Origin: PALSA-610 sp038239145
GTDB lineage: Bacteria > Actinomycetota > Acidimicrobiia > IMCC26256 > PALSA-610
NCBI GenBank assembly: GCA_038239145.1
Contig: JBBSFB010000018.1
Location: forward strand, 1 to 64,000
DNA: 64,000 bases
Reading direction: 5' to 3'
Each line of letters opens with the position of its first letter. Position 1 is the first letter of the stretch. Of this stretch, positions 57,582-64,000 are shown piece after piece. The notes under the pieces are model-generated. The model ran no database searches. It had not been told where the DNA came from and worked only from the letters and a program-made list of their open reading frames with translations. The position numbers were made by a program, and so were the translations under genes.

Positions 57582-58595
57582 ATGAAGGTCGACACCGGAG
57601 TGATGGCACCGTCGTTGAGCGACATCGGGCCTCGAGCCAAGGAGCTCGAGGACCTCGGCTACGACGGGTTGCTCACCGCCGAGACCAGCCACGACGCGTT
57701 CCTGCCGGTCGTTCTCGCGGCCGAGCATACGGAACGGATCGAGTTGGCTACGGGGATCGCAGTGGCGTTCGCCCGCACCCCGATGGTGCTCGCCTATACC
57801 GCCAACGATCTCCAGCAGATGTCGAAGGGTCGGTTCACACTCGGCCTCGGATCACAGATCAAGCCGCACATCGAGCGGCGGTTCTCGATGCCATGGTCGC
57901 ACCCGGCCCGGCGTATGCGCGAGTACGTCCTGGCGTTGCAGGCGATTTGGAGCTCGTGGAACGACCAGACTCCACTCAAGTTCGAAGGCGAGTTCTACCG
58001 GCACTCGTTGATGACGCCGTTCTTCGCGCCGCCGCCGAACCCGTACGGGCCGCCCAAGGTGATCCTCGCCGCGGTCGGCGAGTTGATGACCGAGGTCGCG
58101 GGTGAAGTTGCCGACGGCATCATCATCCACGGCTTCACGACGGAGCGTTACGTCAAAGAGGTCACGATGCCCGCGATCGAGCGGGGCCTGAAGAAGTCGG
58201 GCCGTTCGCGCTCGGCGATTCAGGTGTCGGGGCCGTTGTTCGTCGTCACGGGAACGAACGAGAAGGAGATCGAGGCTGCGAAGACGGGTGTTCGTCAACA
58301 GATCGCGTTCTACGGGTCCACCCCCGCGTACCGGGGCGTGCTCGAGCTCCATGGTTGGGGCGACCTGCAGACCGAGCTCAACACGCTTTCGAAGAAGGGT
58401 GGCTGGGTCGAGATGGGCGATCTCATCGACGACGAGATCCTGAACACGTTCGCGGTCGTCGCCGACCCCGCGGGTGTGGGCACCGAGCTCGCCCGGCGTT
58501 ACTCGGGGGTCGTCGACCGGTGCTCGTTCTACGCGCCTTACCGGATCGATCCGGCCGAGTGGACGGGCATCATCGAGGAGCTGAAGCGGGCCTAG
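57582..58595 (+). CDS. LLM-family F420-dependent oxidoreductase
   Basis: 337-residue TIM-barrel protein of the luciferase-like F420 group. The N-terminus TGVMAPSLSDIGPRAKELED and LGLGSQIKPHIERRFSMPWS, then GPPKVILAAVGELMTEVAG fit that group. It probably uses F420 made through CofC. TGAGG lies before ATG 57582. It ends four bases inside the opposite-strand hydrolase gene (CTAG shared). Substrate unknown; oxidation of alcohols or ketones is common in the family. Confidence 0.85.
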   Translation: MKVDTGVMAPSLSDIGPRAKELEDLGYDGLLTAETSHDAFLPVVLAAEHTERIELATGIAVAFARTPMVLAYTANDLQQMSKGRFTLGLGSQIKPHIERRFSMPWSHPARRMREYVLALQAIWSSWNDQTPLKFEGEFYRHSLMTPFFAPPPNPYGPPKVILAAVGELMTEVAGEVADGIIIHGFTTERYVKEVTMPAIERGLKKSGRSRSAIQVSGPLFVVTGTNEKEIEAAKTGVRQQIAFYGSTPAYRGVLELHGWGDLQTELNTLSKKGGWVEMGDLIDDEILNTFAVVADPAGVGTELARRYSGVVDRCSFYAPYRIDPAEWTGIIEELKRA

Positions 58596-59461
58596 CTCGC
58601 CGCAGTGTCGGCCGCGAAGCGCAGGATCGACGCGATGCACGCGTCGGGATCTTGTTGCGGACCGAAGTGACCGAGCCCGGGGAGCACCTCGAGTCGCCCC
58701 TTCGGGATCTGTTCTGCGATCTCCGCGCCGAGCGCGGGGCTGATCGACGTCGACGTTTCGCCGCACACGACGAGTACGTAGCAGTCGAGCTCGAACAAAT
58801 GGGCGAACGCGCCGTGGTTCGGCCCCATTGAATACACGCGTGCTTCGATCTCGGGCGAGCACTTCAGCTCGAACACACCGTCGCCGCGATCGCGCAGGCC
58901 GTACTCCACGTAGGCGCGCAGTGAGTCGGCGGTCAGCACGTCGAGCGGAGCCTTCGACGCGTACGCCGTGAGTGCTGCGTCGGTCGACGGCCACTTGTTG
59001 CGGCGCTTGCGGGCGGCGCGGGCGAGGAAGAAGTCGTCCTGCGGTGGGAGTGGTTCGAGCGACGCGAAGATGATCGGCTCGTACGCCCAGATTCGCGCGT
59101 ACGTCCCCGGCCGTTTCTGTTCGCCGAGGATCAGGGCCGCACCGCCCTTCGAATGACCGCACGCGACCAGGTCGGGATCGTTCGCCAGCCCGAGATGCTC
59201 CACCACTGCCAGCGCGTCGTCACCGAAGCCGTGCCACGAATAGTCACCGTCGGGCGCATCGCTGTCGCCGTGACCGCGGAAGTCGAACGACCACACGTGC
59301 CTCCCCGCGGCGACGAGACCGTGCGCGACCGGCTCCCACACACGCCCGTGGAACCCCGTGGGGTGTGCGAGCAGGACGGGCGCGCCGGATCCGCCCCAGT
59401 CGTGGACGACGAGCCGGATCCCGTCCGCATCGATGGCGTGGGCGGTGGGTGGCGTGCTCAC
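58592..59461 (-). CDS. Alpha/beta-hydrolase
   Basis: 289-residue alpha/beta-hydrolase. The oxyanion segment HPTGFHGRVWEPVAHGLV, the nucleophile elbow ACGHSKGGAALIL (Ser in GHSKG), and the catalytic His in PGLGHFGPQQDPD are present. The Asp is near CYVLVVCGETSTS. No signal peptide. GTG 59461 overlaps the stop of a nine-codon upstream frame (59458-59487). It is convergent with the LLM gene. Substrate unknown. Confidence 0.85.
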   Translation of the reverse strand: MSTPPTAHAIDADGIRLVVHDWGGSGAPVLLAHPTGFHGRVWEPVAHGLVAAGRHVWSFDFRGHGDSDAPDGDYSWHGFGDDALAVVEHLGLANDPDLVACGHSKGGAALILGEQKRPGTYARIWAYEPIIFASLEPLPPQDDFFLARAARKRRNKWPSTDAALTAYASKAPLDVLTADSLRAYVEYGLRDRGDGVFELKCSPEIEARVYSMGPNHGAFAHLFELDCYVLVVCGETSTSISPALGAEIAEQIPKGRLEVLPGLGHFGPQQDPDACIASILRFAADTAAS

Positions 59462-59487
59462 AGGGTCAGGGTCATGGTCAGGGTCAT
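59458..59487 (-). CDS. Nine-codon upstream frame overlapping the hydrolase start
   Basis: ATG 59487 opens MTLTMTLTL followed by TGA, which overlaps the hydrolase GTG as GTGA. The frame is made of a near-duplicated 12-base unit (GACCCTGACCAT). It may only be a repeat, but the coupling of its stop to the next start fits re-initiation. Alternatively its ATGs may be real starts lost to frameshift. Confidence 0.35.
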   Translation of the reverse strand: MTLTMTLTL

Positions 59488-59515
59488 GAATGTCACGAGA
59501 TCGACGTGATCCCGA

Positions 59516-60661
59516 TCAGGTCGCCTGCTGCTCGTCGGCGTAGTCCGTGATCGCCTTCGTGATCGCCCCGAGCGCTCGGTTTACGAACTCGCCGCCGCTG
59601 CCGGTCAACCAGTCGCACGATGCCGCCGGCCGTTCGAGCTGACCGGTGAAGTGCGGCATCACGTATTGGGCGAAGAGATCGAAGCTGTGCTTGGTCGCGG
59701 CCGGGCTCGCCCAGTCGTGGCCGAACAACAGGAACGTCCCGAAGCCGCCGGACTCGTCGACCAGAGACTGGATCTTGGCGATCGCGTCGTCGGGAGTGCC
59801 GATGACCGCGAACCCGTCCTCGTCGGTGTTGGCGATGATCTCCTCCGGCGTGTCGCCGCGCGTCGGACCCGCGGGCAGCACGTGGGTGAAGTACTTCGAG
59901 AAGGGGACGATGCCGTAGGCGACGTCGGCGCGCGCCTGTTCCTTCGTCTCTGCGAGATGCATCGGCCCGACGAGGCGCCACTTCGCGCGGTCGGCGGTGT
60001 TGCCGTGCTTGGTGGCAACGTCGTTCCACGTCTGCCAGTGCTGACCGATCGCGTCGAAGCCCTGCTTCGTCGTCGCTGCGATCGAGAGGAGCCCGGTGCC
60101 GTACTTGCCCGCCGCCTTCGCCCCGGTCGGGGAGATCGAAGCGGCGACCGCGACCTCGATGTTCGGCTCGCTGTACGGCTTCAGCTGCAGTCGAGCGTCC
60201 TGCAGATTGAACCAGTCGGTCCGGCGCGTGATCGTCTCGCCCCGGAAGAGCGCCATGATCACGTCGAGTGCTTCGTCCATTCGCGGACGCTGGGCGTCCG
60301 CGGGGATGCCGAGCATGTGCGCGTCGGAGGTGAGCTGACCCGGACCGCAGCCGAGCATGGCGCGTCCGCGGGTGAGGTGGTCGAGCAGCACGAACCGATC
60401 TGCGAGCATCAGTGGGTTGTGGTACGGGAGCGAGTTGACGCCGCTGCCCAGGCGGATGTACTTGGTACGGGCCGCGGCTGCGGCGATGAACACCTCGGGT
60501 GACGAGATGATCTCGTAGCCACCCGAATGGTGCTCGCCGATCCAGACCTCGTGGAAACCGATCCGATCGAGGTGCTCGATCAGATCTAGGTCGCGTTCGA
60601 GCGCGAGCGTCGGGTTCTGCCCGGTCGGGTGGAACGGGGCCATGAAGAGTCCGAAGCGCAT
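59516..60661 (-). CDS. LLM-class flavin-dependent oxidoreductase (alkanal monooxygenase-like)
   Basis: 381-residue luciferase-like monooxygenase. The start MRFGLFMAPFHPTGQNP with EHHSGGYEIISSPE, the RLGSGVNSLPYHNPLML block and GCGPGQLTSDAHMLGIPADA are typical. It may use FMNH2 and oxygen or F420. I start at ATG 60661 since the upstream codons to 60697 include a perfect operator-like palindrome. The protein is about as long as the family. Regulation by a TetR-type repressor is inferred from that palindrome. Confidence 0.85.
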   Translation of the reverse strand: MRFGLFMAPFHPTGQNPTLALERDLDLIEHLDRIGFHEVWIGEHHSGGYEIISSPEVFIAAAAARTKYIRLGSGVNSLPYHNPLMLADRFVLLDHLTRGRAMLGCGPGQLTSDAHMLGIPADAQRPRMDEALDVIMALFRGETITRRTDWFNLQDARLQLKPYSEPNIEVAVAASISPTGAKAAGKYGTGLLSIAATTKQGFDAIGQHWQTWNDVATKHGNTADRAKWRLVGPMHLAETKEQARADVAYGIVPFSKYFTHVLPAGPTRGDTPEEIIANTDEDGFAVIGTPDDAIAKIQSLVDESGGFGTFLLFGHDWASPAATKHSFDLFAQYVMPHFTGQLERPAASCDWLTGSGGEFVNRALGAITKAITDYADEQQAT

Positions 60662-60681
60662 CCGGCCATTCGAGTCCCGAC

Positions 60682-60697
60682 TTGACCGCTCGGTCAA
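60682..60697. promoter_or_regulatory. TetR-type palindrome TTGACCGCTCGGTCAA
   Basis: Seven-base arms TTGACCG/CGGTCAA around a 2-base centre, 21 bases before ATG 60661. The ACCG-N2-CGGT core is common in operators of TetR-family repressors of lipid or steroid metabolism. Confidence 0.6.
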
Positions 60698-60722
60698 CTC
60701 GCTCGTTTCGGTCCCGGCGCCG

Positions 60723-61424
60723 CTACGGAAGCTGGGACGCGAGCCATGCGCCGAGCGCGGGAGCGCTCTCGTAACTCGTGATCAGCGCGTAGCGGGGTTC
60801 GGTGCCGTTGTGTACGACGACGTGCCAGAGCCGCTGCGTGTCGACGAGGAACCGTGATCCCTTGTGCAACGGGACCCGCGCCTCGGTCGTGGGGTCGGGC
60901 AGACCGTCGGGGCCGGTGTCCATCAACAGCATGTAGCTGTCCGGGTTGTCGGTGAGCTCCAGCCACGTGCGCACGACCCAACCGTCGGCCGGGGGATTGA
61001 AGCGGTTGTTGTCGTCGCGGTGGAAGCTGCGAAACGCTGTGTCGTGATCCTGCGGCTCCAACTTGATGGTGCGCACGCGCCCGAAGTCGGCGCCCGCGCT
61101 CTCGACGTAGCTCTTGATCGTCGGGCACTTGGCCGCGTTGCTCGTGAAGCGCGCGCCCTTGTCGGGGCGCTCGTCGCCGGCGTTCCAAAAGCCGCGGCAG
61201 TCGAGCTCGCCGTCGGCGGTTGCGATCGGGGCGAAGTTGGTGTCGCCGCCGCTCTTCCAGTCCATGTACTCGAGGTCGAGGTACTCGGACGCGGGAACCT
61301 CGTAGGGAAGATCGGTCATCCGGACGAACCCGTGCGCTGCGAGCGCCTCGAGACGAGGGTGAGGAGTGTCCAGCGGGATGTCGCACGACCAGTGGTCGGC
61401 GTTCGGCCAGAAGGTCGTCGCCAT
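60723..61424 (-). CDS. 2-oxoglutarate/Fe(II)-oxygenase-like (aspartyl/asparaginyl hydroxylase fold) protein
   Basis: 233 residues. The possible iron site is HxD in FRSFHRDDNNRFNPP with a distal His in RLWHVVVHNGTEPRYALITS, where Arg would bind 2-oxoglutarate. The spacing and the segment VRTWLELTDNPDSYMLL are like the aspartyl/asparaginyl beta-hydroxylase or related cupin oxygenases. No signal peptide. ATG 61424 lies seven bases after TAGACT (complement of 61432-61437). Downstream of the carboxylase gene on the same strand. Substrate unknown. Confidence 0.7.
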   Translation of the reverse strand: MATTFWPNADHWSCDIPLDTPHPRLEALAAHGFVRMTDLPYEVPASEYLDLEYMDWKSGGDTNFAPIATADGELDCRGFWNAGDERPDKGARFTSNAAKCPTIKSYVESAGADFGRVRTIKLEPQDHDTAFRSFHRDDNNRFNPPADGWVVRTWLELTDNPDSYMLLMDTGPDGLPDPTTEARVPLHKGSRFLVDTQRLWHVVVHNGTEPRYALITSYESAPALGAWLASQLP

Positions 61425-61431
61425 GTCATCG

Positions 61432-61437
61432 AGTCTA
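61432..61437 (-). promoter_or_regulatory. -10 box TAGACT (leaderless oxygenase-like gene)
   Basis: Complement reads TAGACT, seven bases before ATG 61424. Confidence 0.5.
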
Positions 61438-61455
61438 CGGTCGCGGCCGGGTCCA

Positions 61456-63003
61456 TCAGGGCCGCAGACCGTGGCTCGTCGGGCCGCTCTGCAGTATCCG
61501 GGAGGCCAGCTCGGCGAACTCGCAGAGCAGGGGCCGCGTATCGCGCGGATCGACGATCTCTTCGACGAGGAACGCCTCGGCGGTCTTGAAGGGTGATTGC
61601 CGTGCCGCCAGCCGGTGCTCGATCTCGGCGCGCAGCGCGGCGGGGTCGTCGGCGGTCTCCAGCTGCGCCTTGTACGCGGCCTCAATTCCGCCCTCGAGCG
61701 GAAGGCTGCCCCAGTTCCCCGAGGGCCACGCGAACCGGTACGAGAGCTTCGACGCGTCCTGATGCGCCGCACCCGCGACGCCGTAGACCTTGCGCACGAT
61801 CACCGAGCACCACGGTGTCGTGGCCTGATAGATCGCGGCGAGGGCCCGGGCGCCGTACCGAATGGTCGCCGCTTTCTCCGCCTCGGTGCCGATGACGAAT
61901 CCGGGGTTGTCGACGAAGTGTACGACGGGGAGATGGAACGTCTGCGCGAGGTCGACGAAGCGCGTGACCTTTTCCGACGCGCTCGCGGTCCAACCGCCGC
62001 CGTAGAAGTACGGGTCGTTCGCCAGCACCGCGACCGGTCGGCCGTCGAGGCGGGCCAAGCCGGTGACGGCACTCCGGCCGTTGAAGCGCCCGAGCTCGAA
62101 CCACGAGTCGCGGTCGACGACGGCCTCGATGATCGCGCGCACTTTGTAGACCTTGCGCCGCTCGCGCGGGATCGCCGTCAGAAGCGACTCGTCGCGGCGT
62201 TGTGGATCGTCGGTCGGCTGCGCGTGCGGTGGCAGTTCGTCGACCGACGACGGTAGATACGAGAGGAACTGCCGGACGCGTGCGAACGCTTCCGCTTCGG
62301 TGGCGACCTCGTCGTCGACCGCGCCATTGCGCGTGTGGATCGTGCTGCCGCCCAGGGTCTCCTTGTCGACGTCCTCGCCCAGCCGCGCCACGACCGGTGG
62401 ACCCGCGACGAAGAGCTGCGAGGTGCCCTTCACCATCACGCTGTAGTGACTGGTGACAACTCGTGCTGCACCCAACCCGGCGACCGAACCGAGGCAGCAC
62501 GAAACGACCGGGACGGTGGCGAGGTTCGCCACGACGTGCTCCCAGCCCGGATTGAAGGGGACGAACGACCGGCGCTCGGTCTCGAGCGACTTGACCGAGC
62601 CTCCGCCGCCCGATCCGTCGACGAGACGAACGATCGGCATGCGCAGCTCGCGCGCCATGCGCTCGGCGTGGACCTGCTTTTGGAAGATCGACGCGTCGGC
62701 GGCCCCACCTCGCACGGTGAAGTCGTCGCCGCCAACCACGACGGGCCGGTCGTCGATGCGGCCCCGACCCATAACGAAGTTGGCGGGCATCACGGCGACG
62801 AGATTGCCGTCGTCGTCGTACGTCGCCCGTCCGGTGAGCGCGCCGACCTCGTGGAACGAGCCCGGGTCGAGCAATGCATCGATGCGTTCCCGCACCGTGA
62901 GCTTCCCCTGGGCGTGATGGCGCTCGACTTTCTCCGCGCCGCCGAGCTCGGCGGCAAGGGCAGTGCGCCGCGCCAATTCCTCGAGCTCCGGCTCCCAACT
63001 CAC
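61456..63003 (-). CDS. Acyl-CoA carboxylase beta (carboxyltransferase) subunit
   Basis: Transfers carboxyl from biotin to acetyl-, propionyl- or another acyl-CoA. The 515-residue protein has the two crotonase-fold halves: GGAEKVERHHAQGKLTVRER with FVMGRGRIDDRPVVVGGDDF at the N-terminal half, and GRPVAVLANDPYFYGGGWTA with HFVDNPGFVIGTEAEKAAT in the C-terminal half. SGGGGSVKSLETERRSF and VSCCLGSVAGLGAARV are acyl-CoA/biotin-binding segments. I start at GTG 63003; an in-frame start up to 63078 is possible but lies in operator-like sequence. No biotin-carrier subunit is in the window. The choice of acyl group is not readable. Confidence 0.88.
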   Translation of the reverse strand: MSWEPELEELARRTALAAELGGAEKVERHHAQGKLTVRERIDALLDPGSFHEVGALTGRATYDDDGNLVAVMPANFVMGRGRIDDRPVVVGGDDFTVRGGAADASIFQKQVHAERMARELRMPIVRLVDGSGGGGSVKSLETERRSFVPFNPGWEHVVANLATVPVVSCCLGSVAGLGAARVVTSHYSVMVKGTSQLFVAGPPVVARLGEDVDKETLGGSTIHTRNGAVDDEVATEAEAFARVRQFLSYLPSSVDELPPHAQPTDDPQRRDESLLTAIPRERRKVYKVRAIIEAVVDRDSWFELGRFNGRSAVTGLARLDGRPVAVLANDPYFYGGGWTASASEKVTRFVDLAQTFHLPVVHFVDNPGFVIGTEAEKAATIRYGARALAAIYQATTPWCSVIVRKVYGVAGAAHQDASKLSYRFAWPSGNWGSLPLEGGIEAAYKAQLETADDPAALRAEIEHRLAARQSPFKTAEAFLVEEIVDPRDTRPLLCEFAELASRILQSGPTSHGLRP

Positions 63004-63044
63004 CGGCGGGAACGGATGCGATCGATGACCATCCGGGCAGTGTC

Positions 63045-63076
63045 GTGTTCTCCCGACCGTCTGGTCAAGAGAACAC
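63045..63076. promoter_or_regulatory. Nested palindrome with TetR-like core upstream of the carboxylase
   Basis: GTGTTCTC (63045-63052) and GAGAACAC (63069-63076) frame an inner GACC-N4-GGTC (63055-63066). On the carboxylase strand it reads TTGACCAGACGGTC, similar to 60682-60697. It sits 42-74 bases before the gene's start. Confidence 0.5.
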
Positions 63077-63099
63077 AACGTCTGTGCCTGCTTCGGGAA

Positions 63100-64000
63100 T
63101 CAGCCGGCGGTGACCGTGACCGGGATGGTCACGGTCGCGACGGTCTTGCCGGTAGCCCGCTCCCGTGCGGTGATCTGCAACGCCGTCGAGCCGACTCTTG
63201 CGGGCGCGATGGACGCGTCCCGGTCCCGGATCCGTGTGGAGGGCCGCGCCCGTTTCCAGCGACGACCCGAGGTCGAGGTGGGCGATCGTCGGATCGGCGA
63301 TCGCGAACGCGAACGTGAACGCGTTCGGATGGGCGACGGGAGCACAGGTGCTCGTGTCGAGCAGTGTCGTGCCACCGAAGCCGAAGCCGAAGCCGAAGCC
63401 GAAGCCGAAGCCGAAGCCGAAGCCGAAGCCGCTCGCGCTCCGCGGAATATCGACGTGGTCGTACTTCGGGTTCAACGCATAGCGCGACGTCGGGTGCGCG
63501 CACGACGGCGGTTCGAGGAACGGTTGCAGCCGGAGGCCGGAGATGTGCAGATGGCCGACGGCGTGTGGTGCGGCCAGGTCGGCATCGCCGGTAAACGGTG
63601 TGCCGAGCGGCGAACGGAAATACGGACCGGCGTAGTCGATCCAGTCGCCCTGGGCCTGGCCGTTGTAAGTGCGCAGATCGCTCACCCACCAGCTGTGACC
63701 GTCCGAGGCGAAGTAGGCGTACAGGCGCATACCCACGCCGTGCTCGTCCCACTCGAGCTCGAGGGTCGTGTACTCGTCCGGCGTCCCCGGATCACTGTGC
63801 ACGGCGTCGGCGGAGCCGGCAGTCGTGAACGTCTTGCCGCCGGCCTCGATGTCGATGCTGCTCGCGGAGAAGTCGACCTGGGGGTCGTGAACCTGACCAC
63901 CGAAGCGGAGCCGGGTTGACCGCCGACGCCTACGTCCTTGGATCCCGAATCGATCGCGGCGATCCCCGCGACGAGCGCAACTGCGGCGGCGGTGGCAACG
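63100..64000 (-). pseudogene. Frameshifted secreted beta-rich protein (5' part beyond window)
   Basis: Three frames each hold a plausible piece of one exported protein. At the 5' side (63999 downward) the frame gives a signal-peptide-like VATAAAVALVAGIAAIDSGS. Another frame gives FGGQVHDPQVDFSASSIDIE to 63802, then YTTLELEWDEHGVGMRLYAY, IDYAGPYFRSPLGTPFTGDA and a Gly-Phe run, ending near ETGAALHTD. A third frame carries the C-terminus DASIAPARVGSTALQITARE to the stop at 63100. Two single-base lesions (about 63905-63930 and 63225-63245) would join them. The N-terminus is outside the window. Either a true pseudogene or errors in the assembly. Confidence 0.65.
63375..63428 (-). repeat. Hexanucleotide microsatellite, (CCGAAG)9, coding for Gly-Phe repeats
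   Basis: Nine perfect copies of CCGAAG on the plus strand. On the gene strand they encode (GF)9 inside the secreted protein. The period is six, so changes in copy number alter the length of the Gly-Phe linker without breaking the frame. Such repeats expand and shrink easily. Confidence 0.9.

Noticed and set aside
60662..60697. Longer N-terminus for the LLM gene starting at TTG 60697
   Set aside because: It would lie in the operator-like palindrome, and the conserved protein start is MRFGLFMAPF at 60661.

Overview
The window looks like chromosomal DNA of a high-GC, free-living actinobacterium, most likely of the Acidimicrobiia (inference, from gene content and style). Supporting signs are coenzyme F420 synthesis and use (CofC and two LLM-family flavin/F420 oxidoreductases), mycothiol metabolism (Mca), a wax-ester/DGAT acyltransferase, an ImuA'-ImuB-DnaE2 mutasome behind an actinobacterial SOS box, an HU protein next to a PAKRKA-type basic tail, citramalate synthase, and about 18 genes whose start codon lies 6-10 bases after a TANNNT -10 box (leaderless transcripts). 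No phage, insertion sequence, integrase or CRISPR array was seen.

Layout. 1-5038: cimA, a small unknown protein, an acyl-CoA dehydrogenase and a decayed hydrolase-adenylate cyclase. Both cimA and gltX are preceded by tandem copies of an 80-83 bp unit. Each unit encodes a 27-28 residue Arg-rich peptide and carries a Shine-Dalgarno for the next frame, and its stop overlaps the next start as ATGA. 5035-8085: gltX followed by its two likely substrates, tRNA-Gln and tRNA-Glu, then a terminator, HU, and a separate Lys/Ala/Pro tail protein. 8114-13412: PIG-L deacetylase/cofC, divergent from plsC-gpsA-unknown-adenylate cyclase with overlapping start/stop codons. 13585-20608: secreted papain-like protease, broken DinB-like gene, GH38 mannosidase, a KdpE/short KdpD two-component pair, GYD protein. 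20652-24382: a large palindrome, rnhB-pgi, small proteins. 24473-30373: SOS mutasome. 30425-36112: amidohydrolase, MFS exporter, PilZ protein, and an MgtE/SLC41-like transporter with a PhoU/TrkA-C partner.

36113-44897: rhomboid protease, PEGL-type P-type ATPase, secreted CAP-domain repeat protein, VanW protein, second adenylate cyclase, Mca. 44910-54838: lipid/CoA metabolism (SCP2-like, CoA transferase, thiolase, WS/DGAT), adenosine deaminase, ChbG-like deacetylase, lipoprotein and quinone oxidoreductase. 54942-64000: a 45-residue basic protein overlapping a truncated NTF2-like frame, DsbA-like, PAP2 and RecB-like nuclease genes, two LLM oxidoreductases, a 2OG-type oxygenase-like protein and acyl-CoA carboxylase beta. 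TetR-style palindromes precede one LLM gene and the carboxylase. The window ends in a frameshifted secreted protein with a (Gly-Phe)9 microsatellite.

The most unusual signal is the tandem leader-ORF repeat before cimA and gltX. Other points of interest are the split HupB arrangement, the alternative hairpins upstream of the papain-like protease, a shared palindromic repeat at about 20.7 and 49.6 kb, and several genes broken by single-base lesions.
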